This document shows positions 12,171 through 24,730 of a stretch of 64,000 nucleotides of DNA, piece after piece. Within the stretch, counting starts at the first letter, position 1. Each line of letters begins with the position of its first letter. The notes beneath the pieces are model-generated. The model worked only from the letters and a program-made list of their open reading frames with translations, was not told the origin of the DNA and ran no database searches. The position numbers and the translations under genes are program-made. Origin of the DNA: Alopecurus myosuroides (Eukaryota > Streptophyta > Magnoliopsida > Poales > Poaceae); NCBI GenBank assembly GCA_028641055.1, contig CM054060.1, positions 295,485,480 to 295,549,479 on the forward strand. Reading direction: 5' to 3'.

Positions 12171-12802
12171 GAGGGTCTTCTAGCCGGTGGTAACAATTAT
12201 AGGCCATATAAATCATCATAATGAGATTTCAGTAAAACTGTTGAAGAAAGGCTTGCAAAATTAGATAATCTTTGTGCTGAAAGTTGATAGTCTTGCTCAT
12301 GATGTAGAAAATTTAAAAATTAGGACTAACCTCTTGAGGCTAAGAAACTGAACCTATAAATTCTATACAAGTTCAAATAAATGGGAACATGATAATGTTA
12401 GCTCAAATACGTGCTAGAAGAGAAAGAGAAGATGAAATTGCTGAAAAAGCTGCTAAAAGTGAGCTTGTTAAAATGTATACCATCCAAACCTTTGAGAAAG
12501 TGAAAACTTCCAGTACCAATTAGTATCCTAATGCTCCTAAAACTGTAGATGTCAAAACAAATGGGATTGGAGTGGTCATGACTTTGGGTAGAAGGAGTCC
12601 CAAAAGTTTGGAGATTAAAAATATTTCTAGCGAGAAAATTGTTGAAACTGGGATTGAGGATAATATGACTTCAGGAGAATTTTTTCCAACCATGTTTGAG
12701 GATGATAAACTTGATTTTGATAATTGCACCATCTCTTATTTTATAAAGTTCTTACAAAAATAACCTAAAGATCCTAGTGCTATTAAGATGCATATTTCTT
12801 TC
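12171..12802 (+). pseudogene. Athila-like gypsy fragment, gag-pol junction (left half)
   Basis: Plus-strand decayed coding sequence. Readable pieces are RARREREDEIAEKAAKSELVKM (near 12410-12475) and a frame at 12572-12762 with KLDFDNCTISYFIKFLQK, followed after a stop by KDPSAIKMHISF. These are typical of the region just before the protease in cereal Athila-like gypsy elements. The fragment stops exactly where the copia LTR begins, and the matching protease part resumes at about 32094, beyond the copia element. Several stops make it non-functional. Confidence 0.7.
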
Positions 12803-13260
12803 TGAAAGGACATGTTTCCTAATCCTAGTTTTTGATGTTTGATTACAAAACTTGGAAGTATTTGAACATTGTGCTTAAGTGTTCTACGAAACAAATGACA
12901 AATATACAAAGCTATGAGAGCACAAAAATGGAGAAAGAAAAACAATTCAAAACACTTGTTTGTTGAAGAAAATAGTCAAAGAAATAAGAAGGAGAAAGAA
13001 GAAATCGAAAGGGAAGAAGAAAGGAAGAAAACTGACTGGCCGGGCCTTAGGCCGGGGGGGGGGGGGGGTTCTGTTAGGTGTCCGGCCTGGTGGCCAGCCC
13101 AGGCCGGGCTCTCCTCTGCGCAGGCTGGGCACTACCTAGCCGGCCTGATAGCCGGCCTAGGCCGGGCTCTTCGGTGTGCTGGCTGGCCTAGCAGCCGACC
13201 TAGGCCGGGCACTCTGCACAGCATCAAGATACCCCCCAACGACCGCTTTCTTACCCCCAC

Positions 13261-13268
13261 TATAAATA
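13261..13268 (+). promoter_or_regulatory. Copia LTR TATA box (5' copy)
   Basis: TATAAATA in the 5' LTR; the identical box is at 31592-31599 in the 3' LTR. Its conservation between the two copies and its place between GC-rich U3 and the leader support an LTR promoter. Confidence 0.65.
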
Positions 13269-13873
13269 GGTCTTGTCTCCTACCTTTTGGAGGGGTCAAA
13301 CAAGCATTCTCTCACCTCCATTGTTGACCACCTCCAAGATCAAGGTTCTCCCCAAATACCCAACCAAAGCCATTGATCTCTTAAGATTTGGACGAGAAGA
13401 TCTAGATCTACAGCTTCACCAAGACGATTCTTCATCAACCCACTCATCCCCTAGGGATATTGTTGTTCTTGGTTCATTGGAGCCAAGAACCTTGTTGCTT
13501 CTAGCTCATTGGAGTTTGGAGCCTTGTTGTTGTCCCCGAGGCTCTTGTGCTCGTGGATCTTGCTTCCCGGTGTCATGGTGGCTCCAGGGATTTGGTGAGG
13601 ACCCTCCAAAGTTGTGGAGTGTGTCTCATCCTTGTAAATATTCTAGTTGTCAACCTCAATGACAACATAGTGATTCGAGCCTCTCCACATCGGTGGAAGG
13701 ACTCGAAGGAGATACAGTGTGCCATTTGAGGGCTACTCGGTGTTCCACATTAGTGGCACCACACCGCTCCAATGGAGATTAGCTTCCATTGGGAAGTGAA
13801 CTTCGGGATACATCTCCGCGTCATTGTGTTCGGTTATCCCTCAACTTACCTTTACTTGTTGCTACTAGCTTAG

Positions 13874-13876
<3 letters not shown>

Positions 13877-13940
<64 letters not shown>

Positions 13941-14351
13941 AAGCCCAAATGGGGCACCTAGGAGCATGGGCACCGGTATCAAATACCGTACATTTTATGT
14001 ATGTAGACATCACGAATACCTCGGGTATGTATAACTTGGGTATGTAAGAGGTATATATAACCTTAGGTATGCATATTATCGGGTATATGTACCTAAAAAT
14101 GTATACACATACATGTATGTATATATGCATACCTGTTTTGTACCTGTACATTTGGGTATGTGTATTCTAGGTATACAAGATATGTAGTTAATTTAGATAC
14201 ATATACACATGATATATATACCTCCTACATATCCAAGGTATGCATACCCGCGATATCCATGGTGTCTACATACCCAAAATATACAGCTGTTCATACAGGA
14301 GCATGGGCACCATGGAGCGTCTGTTAATTTACCTATATATATATATATATC
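13877..14351. mobile_element. TA-microsatellite-flanked foldback element (Micron/MITE-like)
   Basis: About 400 bases bounded on the left by a long (TA)n run (13877-13938) and on the right by a shorter one (14334-14351). Two arms, 13992-14061 and 14211-14280, are inverted complements at 58 of 70 positions by hand count, giving a long imperfect hairpin with a 149-base loop. The motif AGGAGCATGGGCACC occurs as a direct repeat near both ends (about 13958 and 14299). There is no coding capacity. It resembles microsatellite-associated MITEs (Micron type), which target TA repeats, but I cannot name a family. Confidence 0.6.
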
Positions 14352-14508
14352 TTGTGCTACTCGTACTTCCTCAACATATATGATTGTTCATGTAGTTGCC
14401 TAATCTAGACAATTTATATTTGAGCACTATCTTGATAAATAAAAAAAGAAGTTAAAATTTGTAGTTAACCTATTCACCCCCCTCTAGTTAACCTCTCGAT
14501 CTTTCAAT

Positions 14509-14520
14509 TGGTATCAGAGC
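14509..14520 (+). other. Primer binding site (initiator tRNA-Met)
   Basis: TGGTATCAGAGC, two bases after the LTR end; the standard plant initiator-Met primer site. The same site and spacing occur in the gag-only element at 49628. Confidence 0.9.
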
Positions 14521-14565
14521 CTCGTATCTTTATTAAGGGCTTTACCGCCTAAAGAGGAGGAAAGG

Positions 14566-16988
14566 ATGGCTAATGATCCCGTCACCATGGAGGGGATTCA
14601 AAAGCTAATCCAAGCTATGATTGATAGCACAGAGAAAAAGGTGGAGGGACTAATAAAAGAATTGACATCTACATCTATTAAATCTAGAGAGAATGTTGTC
14701 TTAGATGAACATGGAAAGCCCATTCCATCTAAGGAAGGATCTGCAACATCGGCACCTGGAAATGGTAGTGGTGGAAACTCCTTTGGTTTTGCTTATAACA
14801 ATGCTCCTAATGTTCAACATCCACATGTTAATCATCTTGGTCCACCTCCTATGGTGGATAGGCATCGTTTTACTATTGGAAAGCTTCCATGAAGTCTTAC
14901 ATGTGCAGCTCTTCAATGCAAGTATGGATAGTTGTTGAAAAGGGGTATGATCCAAAGGATCCCTTGAACTTAAGCTCAAGTGACATCATAGATGAGAAAA
15001 TCAACGCTCATGCCATGCACATGTTGGAGAAGGCAATGGAAAAGGAAGGAGTTGAGCACATCTGGTCCTTCTCAAGTGCAAAGAAAGCTTGGGATTGCCT
15101 TGTTGATATGTTCGACGGCAACATCAACCTTCAACGATCCAAGAAGTCAATCATCCAAACACAAGTTGAACACTTTCATTTGAGTGATGGAGAGAACATT
15201 GAAGACATGTTTAGAAGACTTAAGGCTCTCGTAAATGACATGAGAGATTGTGGATTCAAGGATTGTACAGAGGATTGGGTCAAGGAGAAATTTCTACTCA
15301 CCTTGATTACATACAATGAAAACATGGTGATGAATGTGCAATCAAGGGCCGATTACTTGGATCTATCCCCCAATGATGTTTTGGGTCTCTTCCTCACTCT
15401 AAAAGTCATGAAGCAAACCTCTGATGATGCCATGGCTCGTGTAAACGGAATAAAGAGACCCTCTCTTGACTTGAAGGCCAAGGCCATTCCCCATGAAGAA
15501 AATGACTCAAGTGATGATGGTGGATACACTCATGAGGTCTCCAAGAAAGAGATGAAGACATCACATGAAGAATGATTGGCCCTTGCTCAACACAGGTGGT
15601 GGAAGAAGGGAGACTTTAGATCAAATGCCACCAAGAATAAGCGAAAGGAGGTCTCAAGCATGAAGAAGGCAAGAACTTGCTTCAATTGTGGATATTCCGA
15701 GCACTTTGTTGCCGAATGCCCCTATAAGAGTAGAATTGAAAATGGTGGAAGACTTATCAAGAAATCCACTTTCATTCCCAAGTCCAAGAACTTTATCAAG
15801 AGATGCCCTCATAGGGCATTGATTGCAAAAGAAGTTGAGTACACTTCCACTTGTGAAGAGAGTGATGGTGATGATGAACAAGTAGGTATGTCGGCCATGG
15901 CTAGGGGCATTGTACCTCCTAACTTAAGCTCTCTCTTCTCCAACCCTAATGACAACAATGGTCCCTCGAGTCACAAGTGATTCATGGCCAAGGGTAATAT
16001 ACCCAAAGGTGACTCCTACACTCAAACTTGCAAACTCTTCTACTCCTTCACTATTAAATTGTGTCGAGGCAGACCCCTTGATAAACTTTGTGGAGAAACT
16101 AGAAGGAGAAACTAAATCTATCTTTGTCTCTATCATGGATCAATTAAGTGAGGCACATGGCCTCATTGATGAACATGAGGAGAGAATAACATTACTTGAA
16201 AAGTTTGCTCGTGATGATGCTAGTAAAATCGAGTAGCTTGAGAAATCTCTAGATGAATCACATTGTTTCAGAGAAAGCGTAGAGGGTACCTTTGCAATTG
16301 ACATAGCTAAAGTAAAACTTGACTGTGAGCATGCTTTTGCTAAGGTAACGGAATTCATGGCCTTAAATTATGCAACTAACCAAGGTTACAATGAACTCAT
16401 TAAGGATTTTGATAAGCTTAAAATTGATCATCGAACAATTTCAAATGAGCTCAAAACCTTAAAAGGGCTAAAAAATGTAGATGAAACTCTTGTATTACTA
16501 ACCCTTTGTGTGCCAAGGCAACTATCATTGAGGAGAACAATAGGTTCAAGGCACAACTCAACAAAGGTCTTGCGACATGCATCCAAGGGCAAAAGAACCC
16601 GAATGATCTTTTGAGTAATCAAAAGAGAGTTATTGGCAAGGAAGGACTTGGTTTTGGTTTCACTTCCAAGGTGGCCTACAATAACAAGTCAACTCCCTCC
16701 ACTAACTCTATTGTTTTTGTGAAGGAGGGGGAGTTGGCAAATGATGAAGATGGTTTTGATATGATTGCTAAGAGTATTGTTTCTAGGAACACTACTACTC
16801 ACATGAACTTTGTGGGAAAGTATAACCCATATTATGTGCTTCTTAAATATATTGACGGTCATGTTGATGCAAAATATGTTGGCACCTCATATGGTGATGA
16901 TTACAAGTATGCTATTTGTGTTCCTAAGACCCTTGTGACTAACAAGAAAGGACCCATCCAAAAATGGGTACCCAAGACAAGAAGTTGA
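14566..16988 (+). pseudogene. Copia gag, decayed
   Basis: Begins MANDPVTMEGIQKLIQ. The N-terminal piece (14566-14892) shifts frame into the UBN2-type gag core at 14889-15575, with apparent loss of a few codons at the junction. A CCHC zinc knuckle follows near 15680 (CFNCGYSEHFVAECP), then a coiled-coil tail (15949-16610, different frame) and the SIRE-type end (KYVGTSYGDDYKYAICVPK, 16506-16988). At least three frameshifts and several in-frame stops (for example 15573, 15978, 16234) make it non-functional. The zinc knuckle residues themselves are intact. Confidence 0.8.
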
Positions 16989-16992
16989 TTCA

Positions 16993-19900
16993 TTGGAGGG
17001 TTGTATTTGCGGCGGAACATCATGGATGATTGATAGTGGTTGTTCCGCACACATGACCAGAAGCAAGGAAGTGTTGAATGACTTAAAACTCCAACTTCTC
17101 AAATTTGCTCATGTAACTATTGGTGATCGCTCACAACTTAAGGTATCGGGACATGTCAAGATGGTCATTTCTCCGGATTCATCCATCGAGAAAGTCCTCC
17201 TTGTTGAGTCCCTTGGCTATAATCTTCTTTCTGTCTTGCAACTTTGTGAATGCAATTTTACATGTGTATTTGGGCGACATCACGTGCTTGTTCTTCACAC
17301 CATTTTTCTTAAAGTAGCCTTTGTTGGATTTGTGGAAAACGGTATGTATATAATGGATTTCTCGAAAGAAACTACACATATCGCCACTTGTCTAATGGCT
17401 AAATACGACGTGGGGTGGCTTTGGCATCGCCGCTTGGGCCACGTCGGTATGAGAAATCTACAAACTATTGTGAATGGCGAGCACGTGGTAGGACTAACAA
17501 GTGCGAATTTTTTCAAAGATCGCCCTTGTATCTCTTGTATTGCCGGAAAGATGCATGAGAAGAATCATCCCAAGATATCAATCATCTCGACAACAAGGCC
17601 CTTTGAGCGTATTCACTTGGACTTATTTTGGACTCCCACATATGATAGTATCGGTGGCAAAAAGTATTGTTTGGTTATTGTTGATGATTACACAAGATAC
17701 ACCTGGGTATTTTATATCAAGAGGAAGAGTGAGACTCAAGAAAGGTTCATATCTTGGGCCACGGAAGTGCAACGCCAATATGACACCAAGATCTTGCCTA
17801 TTAGGAGTGACAATGGGTCCGAGTTAAAGAACTACACCATGGATGAATTCTTGAGTGAAGAGGGGATAAGACATCAATATTCCGCTGCGTACACCCCTCA
17901 ACAAAATGGTGTAGCGGAGATGAAGAATCGCACACTCATTGATATGGCAAGAACTATGATGGCCGAGTTAAAATCCCCATATAACTTTTGGGCCGAAGCC
18001 ATCAACACCGCTTGCCATCTATCAAACCGACTCTTCCTACGTTCGATGATTGGTATGACTCCATATGAACTCCTAACCGGTAACAAACCCAACCTCAAGT
18101 ATCTTCGAGTTTTTGGGTGCAAATGTCAAGTTTACATCAAAGGAACTAGATTGTCTAAATTTGATCCTAGAACTTTTGAAGGTATATATTTGTTAGCTAT
18201 GCCACGAACTCTCACACTTATAGAGTCTACAACATATCCACCGGGTGTGTTGAAGAATCTATGAATGTGGAGTTTCATGAAGATAATGGCTCCCAAGTGG
18301 AGCAAATTGATTGTGATGATGTAGGTGATGAACCTTCCTCCATAGCCATAGGAAGAATGGGTATAGGTCCACTTATACCCATTGAGGGACACCTTGTGGC
18401 AAATGTGGATGTGACTAGCTCTACGCAAGTGGAGCCCTCTACATCAACCACCAATCAAATGGTAGAACAAGAACAAGAACAAGACCTTCAAGTGGATACC
18501 ACTCATCAAGAAAGTGATCAATATCCACCCAATGATAATGGTGGAAATGATTTTGGTGACTCTTCACCAAGAACTCCACTCTGGATGCATCATGGTCTTG
18601 ATGAAGGAAATGATGCGGATATCCCCCAAATGAGAATAACGATGATGCACTAGTTCGTATCATGACTCGTCAAGCCTCAAGATTGCAACAAAAGTCACAT
18701 TATCAAAATATTATTATTGGTGGTTTGGGAAGAAGTGTCTCCACTCGTGGACAAGTGCTCAAGTTTTGTGGTATTCATTCATATGTCTCTCATGTTGAAC
18801 CTATCAAAGTGTATGATGCTGTTGAAGATGAAGGTTGGGTTCAAGCCATGCATGAAGAGCTCCATAACTTTGAGAGAAACAAAGTATGGTCACTAGTGGA
18901 AACACCCAAGGATCACAATGTCATTGGAACAAAATGGGTGTTCAAGAACAAGCAAGATTCTCATGGGCAAGTGATTCGCAACAAGGCTCAATTGGTTGCT
19001 CAAGCCTACTCTCAAGTCGAAGGACTTGACTACGGTGAAACTTTCGCTCTCGTAGCTAGACTTGAATCCATTCGTAAATTACTTTCATTTGCCACTATCC
19101 ATAACTTCATCTTGCATCAAATGTATGTTAAAAGTGCTTTTCTAAATGTTCCTCTAAATGAATTGGTATATGTTAAACAACCCCCGGGTTTCGAGGATCC
19201 CAAGTATCCTAACCATGTCTACTACGTCCATAAGGCTTTGTATGGACTCAAAAAAGCCCCACGTGCTTGGTATGATCATTTAAAGGAGTTCCTAGTGGAT
19301 CGTGGTTTTGTACTTGGGGTAATTGACCCCACACTCTTTACGAAAAGTGTAGATGGACATTTCTTTGTATGTCAAGTATATGGTTATGATATTATATTTG
19401 GATCTTCTAATGTGAGTTTTGTAGACCAATTTGCCAAACTAACGACAAGTGAGTTTGAGATGTCTATGATGGGAGAATTGAAGTTCTTTCTTGGTTTTGA
19501 GATCAAGCAACATTATGAAGAGACTTTTATTTGTCAAGCAAAATATATTCAAGACATGCTCAAGAAATTTGATATGAACAATGCCAAGCCACTAGCTTAT
19601 CCAATGTCAACAACCGTGAATCTTACTATGGATCACGAAGGTATACCGGTTGATCCAAAACTTTATCGTTCTATCATTGGATCTTTGCTTTATCGTTGTG
19701 CATCTAGACCGGATATTATGTTTAGTGTGGGTTTGTGTGCAATATTAATCTAACCCCAAGGAAAGCATATGATTGCGGTCAAAATGATTCTTAGATATTT
19801 CGTTGACACTCCTACACATGGCCTTTGGTATCCATCAAACACAACTTTTGATCTTGTGGGATATTCAGATGCGGATTGGGGAGGTGACAAGGTGGATAGA

Positions 19901-20329
19901 AAATCAACCTCGGGTGCTTGCCAATTACTTGGTCGATCACTCGTGTGTTGGTCTTCCAAGAAGAAAAATTGCATTGCCACCTCCTCCATGGAAGCGGAGT
20001 ATATCTCCGCCGCTAGTTGTTGCTCTCAACTCTTATGGATGAGGCAATGTCTTAAGGGTTTTGTAATTGAGATTAAGACAATGCCTCTTTTATGTGACAA
20101 TGAGAGTGTTATAAAGATTGGTCATAATCTTGTACTTCATGGCAAGACCAAGCATACTTAGATTCGGCATCACTTCATTCGAGATCATGTGGCCAATGGA
20201 GATATCTCACTTTCCTATGTCAACACCAAAGATCAACTTGCCGGCATCCTTACAAAACCTCTAGATGAGAAGAGATTCAAGCAATTAAGGAGTGAGCTCA
20301 ATATCATATGTGCAAGAAATTTTAGTTGA
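16993..20329 (+). pseudogene. Copia pol: protease, integrase, RT, RNase H, decayed
   Basis: Protease motif WMIDSGCSAHMTRS near 17025; GAG-pre-integrase zinc region (WLWHRRLGHVGMRNL ... CISCIAG, 17420-17545); integrase core with LDLFW, IRSDNGSELKN and NGVAEMKNRT, i.e. D, D and E positions present, to 18264 where a shift occurs. Reverse transcriptase lies at 18662-19753 in another frame. Its catalytic motif, normally YVDDI, reads YGYDI at about 19378-19392, so a catalytic Asp is replaced by Tyr. RNase H is at 19769-20329 (GYSDADWGG; SSMEAEYI) with one internal stop at 20159. The copy cannot encode active enzymes. Confidence 0.88.
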
Positions 20330-21265
20330 TTGAAAATCTTGCATACACACCTCTACTAGAATCTTATTTGGATCTTAGATGTACGCATAGACATAGGGGG
20401 AGTGTAGCTCAATCAATGAGTCGACACTACTCCTATAATGCATAAATAAACAAATCATGCATAATGGTCCTTTTCAAATGATATAATGTGCTTCAATGAT
20501 GAGTTTCGACAATGCACCCAAGATATATCTTCGCGGTGTCATATCGAGCATACACATACATGGTGGCTAAGGCCACCGCCCAAATCAAAGATTCGAGTTT
20601 TTCTTGTTTTTTCATATTGACAAGACATTTGGTGTTCAACTCATATGCATATTCGCTCTTCTATTCCATAACACATCCAATGTTGCTCTTTGTAACCTTT
20701 TGTGGTTTTATTCTTTCCTACATTGGATGTATGAGGAAATCATCATACTAACCCTTTGCTCCATGTGCACAACATCATGCTTCATACATCAACCTTGCAT
20801 TATGTACATGGTCAAACAACTTGATTAAAACAAAAACAAAAATTTGGAACAAATTCTTGTATTCATGTTGTTAAAACCGGTAGTATGCCTAAATTTGTTT
20901 TACTAAAAAAAACACATTCACAATCCACAAAAAAAAGGGGTGGGAGTTTTTTTCCCCCGAAAATCCGGCCTAAGGGCCGGCGGCGTCAGTTGGGTGGCCG
21001 TCCTGGCATTCCCTCGGTGCCTGGCCTAGGCCTGGGTCGAGGCCGTCTGCCCTACACACCACTTAAGCCACGCGTGGGGGAGGGGGGGGGGGGGTCAGAT
21101 CCCATCTTCTTCTCCCCTCCCCCACCCGAAAACCTCCATGGGTGCCATGCCCCAAGCTCTTGTCCACCCACCCCCTCCTTCTAGACTCCATCCCACCCTC
21201 CCTACTCCTCAGACCTGCTACCCTAGCCTCCCTCTCCCCTACTCCTCCAAACGGAATCCTCATTG
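20330..21265 (+). other. Copia 3' non-coding region, left of the nested gypsy
   Basis: No supported gene. It has an internal purine run (about 20393-20402, ACATAGGGGG) like the one at 30970, then AT-rich sequence. From about 20960 a GC-rich stretch repeats the GGCC/CCTGG vocabulary of the copia LTR, with a run of 13 G at 21082-21094, followed by C-rich simple sequence. The boundary with the nested gypsy, near 21265, is judged only by the change in composition. Confidence 0.5.
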
Positions 21266-21495
21266 GTTTGTAAAAACTGTAGTAAGGTGTGCAACCTTGT
21301 ACTCGATAATTCTTTTCTGTGATGCTTAGTTTTAGGTGTAGCCCCCGTGTATTTTATGGGGTGTGTACCTGTAACCTTGGAAGCTGTCGAGTAAATATGA
21401 TGAGAGAATCATGTATTTATTGCTATGACTGAGAAGTCATGTGTTCGAGCTACAAAATTGGCTAGTATAGCCTTATTGTTGCAAAATAAATAAAC

Positions 21496-24400
21496 CTAGG
21501 GGTAGAATTTGCGCAGTTGCGCGATATTCCATGGATTGGAATAGATGCCTCCAGTCTCTGGATTCTTCAGTCGATAGGCTCCTCCTGGGATTACTTCGTG
21601 TACGATGAAGGGTCCTTCCCAAGGTGGTTCGAGCTTGTGCCCTTCCTTTTGCTTTAGCCGCAACACCAAATCGCCAACCACGAATGACCTGTGGCGTATG
21701 CGGCGACTGTGATAATTGCGCAGTGATTGTTGGTAGACTGCAGATCTTGCGAGTGCAATGTCCCGAATTTCGTCGAGTGCGTCCATATCTTCTGCAAGTG
21801 CTTTGTTGGAGGTTTCTTCACTGTAGGCTACAACTCGTGGGGCGCTGAATCGAACCTCTTCGGGGAGGACGGCTTCTGCCCCATATACCATGAAAAATGG
21901 TGTGTATTGCGTTGATCGATTGGGGGTTGTGCGGAGGCTCCAAAGTACGGAGGGTAACTCCTCTGCCCAATGACCTGCAGCGGGATGTAGCCGATCGAGC
22001 AATCTCTTTTTGATCCCAGCTGAAACTAAGCCGTTGGATCTTTCGACTTGACCGTTTGTTTGCGGATGGGCGACCGAAGCAAACTTCAGATTAATTCCTT
22101 TCTCTTCGCAGAACTGTTGTGTCTCCTTTGCAGTGAAGTTCGTACCATTGTCTGTAATGATGTCGTGTGGCACCCCGAATCTGCATATTATGGAATCGAG
22201 GAATTTGATTGCGCATTGGGCGCTACCCGAGGTCACTGGCATAGCCTCGATCCATTTTGTAAATTTGTCGACTGCGACCAGCAAATGTGTGTACCCTCCT
22301 GGAGTAGATTTGCGCAGTGGGCCAACCATGTCAAGCCCCCATTGGGCAAAGGGCCAGGCGATGGGTATCATGTGCAACTCTGTGGCCGGCGCGTGCGGCT
22401 TGGGTGAGAATCGCTGGCAAGCGTCACATCTGTCGACCAGGTTTTTTGCATCGTTGGCTGCTGTTAGCCAGTAGAACCCTGCTCGAAAGGCTTTTCCCAG
22501 TATTGCTCTCCAGCTAGCATGATGTCCGCAATCACCCTGGTCTATATCCCGGAGTAACTCTTTGCCGTCTTCGGGTGCGATGCACCGCTGAAGGATGCCC
22601 GAGATGCTTTGCTTGTACAACTCTCCGTTGATTACCCGAAAGGATTTGCTACGCCTGATTAGCTGTCGAGCCTCGCGTGGATCAGCCGGGAGCTGTTTAT
22701 TGAGCAGGTAGTCGAGATATTTCTGCGTCCAGACTGGCTCGACCAGAAAAACCTGTCGTGATATATTATGAATAAGCTCGATAAGCGCGACCTGCGGGCT
22801 GACCTCTGTTTCTGGCGCTGCCGGTGTTTCTGCAGCTTTCTTCAATTTGACCGATCGCTTGACCATCCGTTCGAAGTATATTCCTGGCGGTATGGGTGTA
22901 TTCGTGGAACCCATGTTTGCTAGTCTATCCGCCTCTTCGTTGCTGGATCTTGCAATATGTTTCAATTCGCATCCTTTGAAGCTTCCTTCGAGTATATTAT
23001 ACATGTCGCGGTACGCGATCATGTTTTCAGCAACGGCATCGCATTCTTTCATTGTTTGTTGCACTATGAGGTTGGAATCGCCATAAATCATCAACCGGGT
23101 AGCTCCGCAAGCAATCGCCATCTTCATTCCGTGCAACAGTGCTTCATATTCTGCGTCGTTGTTCGATGCTGGGTCGTCTGGTGGAAAGTCTAGTCGCAGG
23201 ACATATTGCAGTTTGTCTCCACGAGGCGAGATAAGAACGATTCCAGCTCCTGCCCCTTCGTTTCTTTTGGACCCGTCAAAGTACATGATCCAATTGCTTG
23301 TGTACTCGGGTGGCCCGGGTGTTTGTAGCTCTGTCCATTCGCTGATGAATTCCACGAGAACTTGGGATTTGACTGCATTGCGTCCTGCATAGGTGATATC
23401 CCAAGCGCCCAACTCGATGCTCCATTTTGCAATTCGTCCGGATGCCATAGGGTTGTTCATGATTGTCCCGAGTGACGCATCATTAACCACTGTAATGGCG
23501 TGTTCCTGGAAGTAATGTTTGAGTTTTCGGGCTGTGAGGACAACTCCATACGCAAGCTTCTGGTAATGAGGATATCGCTGCTTGCACGGCGAGAGCACTT
23601 CGCTGATGTAATATATTGGGCGCTGGACTCCGTATGCCTTGCCATTTTCAGGTCGTTCGACTACGATTGCAGTGCTGATGACCTGGTTTGTGGCGGCTAA
23701 ATAGAGGAAAAGCGGCTCTCTTTCTTGTGGTGTTGCGAGGATGCGCCTGCTTTGCAACGACCGTTTCAAGTCTGCGAATGCTTGTTTGGCTTCGGGGGTC
23801 CATTCGAATTTGTCCGTCTTCTTCAGTAGCTTGTAGAAGGGTAACGCCTGCTCTCCCAATCGTGCGATGAATCTGCTTAGGGCGGCCAATCGCCCTGCGA
23901 GCTGCTGGACTCCGCGTAGATTGGTAGGCTCCTTCATGGTGAGGATGGCTTGTATTTTCTCCGGATTGGCCTCAATGCCTCTGGCGGATACCAGGTATCC
24001 TAGGAGTTTTCCTGCAGGGACGCCGAAAACGCATTTTGTTGGATTGAGCTTGATCCGATATGCATTAAGGGCGTCGAATGTTTCTTTAATATCCTCGAGG
24101 AGTGTGTCCTCTACTCGAGTTTTGATGACGATGTCGTCGACATATACTTGTACGTTCTTGCCAATGAGATTGGCAAGGCATCTCTGCATGCAACGTTGAT
24201 ATGTTGCGCCTGCGTTCTTCAGCCCGAAGGGCATTGTCGTATAGCAGTATACACCGTGTGGTGTGATGAATGCCGTCTTCTCTTCGTCTTCCTTTTTCAT
24301 TCGGATCTGGTTGTATCCCGAGTAGGCGTCCAGGAAAGAGAGACGTTGGCAACCTGCTGTGGAATCCACGATCTGGTCGATTCGTGGTAGAGGAAAGTTG

Positions 24401-24730
24401 TCCTTGGGGCAGTGCTTGTTCAGTGACGTGTAGTCGATGCACACCCGAAGGATATCCGTGTTCTTCTTGGGGACCAGCACCGGATTTGCTAAACCAGGTG
24501 GATATCTTGATCTCCCTAATGAAATTTGCGGCTAGCAGCCTATTTACTTCTTCTCCCAACGCCTTTTGCTTGGGTTCTGAAAATCGTCGAGTCGTCTGTT
24601 TGATGGGCTTTGCGTTAGGAAAGACTTCGAGTGAGTGCTCGGCAAACTCCCTGGGTATACCTGGCATATCTGAGGGCTGCCAGGCAAAAATTTCCCAGTA
24701 CTCACGGAGGAGTTTGACGAGCGCGCTTTC
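21496..24730 (-). pseudogene. Tat gypsy pol: RT, RNase H, second RNase H, integrase (one frameshift)
   Basis: The stretch right after the gag stop (24730 to about 24500) is in the gag frame. A single frameshift near 24.49 kb leads into a 994-codon frame ending at 21496. That frame holds reverse transcriptase with intact YVDDIV (near 24140), Ty3 RNase H (ITVVNDASLGTI, near 23480), an archaeal-type RNase H (IMYFDGSKRNEGAGAGIVL, near 23285; AEYEALLHGM; EEADRLANMG), integrase zinc region (HHASWRAILGKAF ... CDACQRFSP), core (LDMVGPLRK; ITDNGTNF; HPQTNGQVERSNG) and C-terminal DNA-binding part to WNIAQLRKFYP. All catalytic motifs look intact, so only the stop and frameshift disable it. Confidence 0.9.

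Larger units (their letters stand above)
12803..14506 (+). repeat. 5' LTR of SIRE copia element
   Basis: Starts TGAAAGGACATG and ends CTTTCA two bases before the primer site. Its first ~970 bases match 31073-32093. It holds GC-rich GGCCGG repeats (13040-13220) with a 15 G run (13054-13068), a TATA box at 13261, and an inserted TA-flanked foldback element (about 13877-14351). The 5 bases before it are CTTTC, but the partner duplication on the other side is lost. Confidence 0.9.

Noticed and set aside
13870..14151. Tyr-Ile repeat frame on the minus strand
   Set aside because: Direct translation of the (TA)n microsatellite.
14509..14520. Possible tRNA-Met gene suggested by TGGTATCAGAGC sites
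   Set aside because: Only the 12-base complement of the tRNA 3' end is present, next to LTR ends; these are primer sites, not tRNA genes.
20393..20402. Purine run as the copia polypurine tract marking the element end
   Set aside because: No LTR follows; the true tract with an adjacent LTR start is at 31062-31070.
21333..21500. 3' LTR of the nested Tat gypsy element
   Set aside because: A purine tract is present but the following sequence does not resemble the 5' LTR at 27864-28270.
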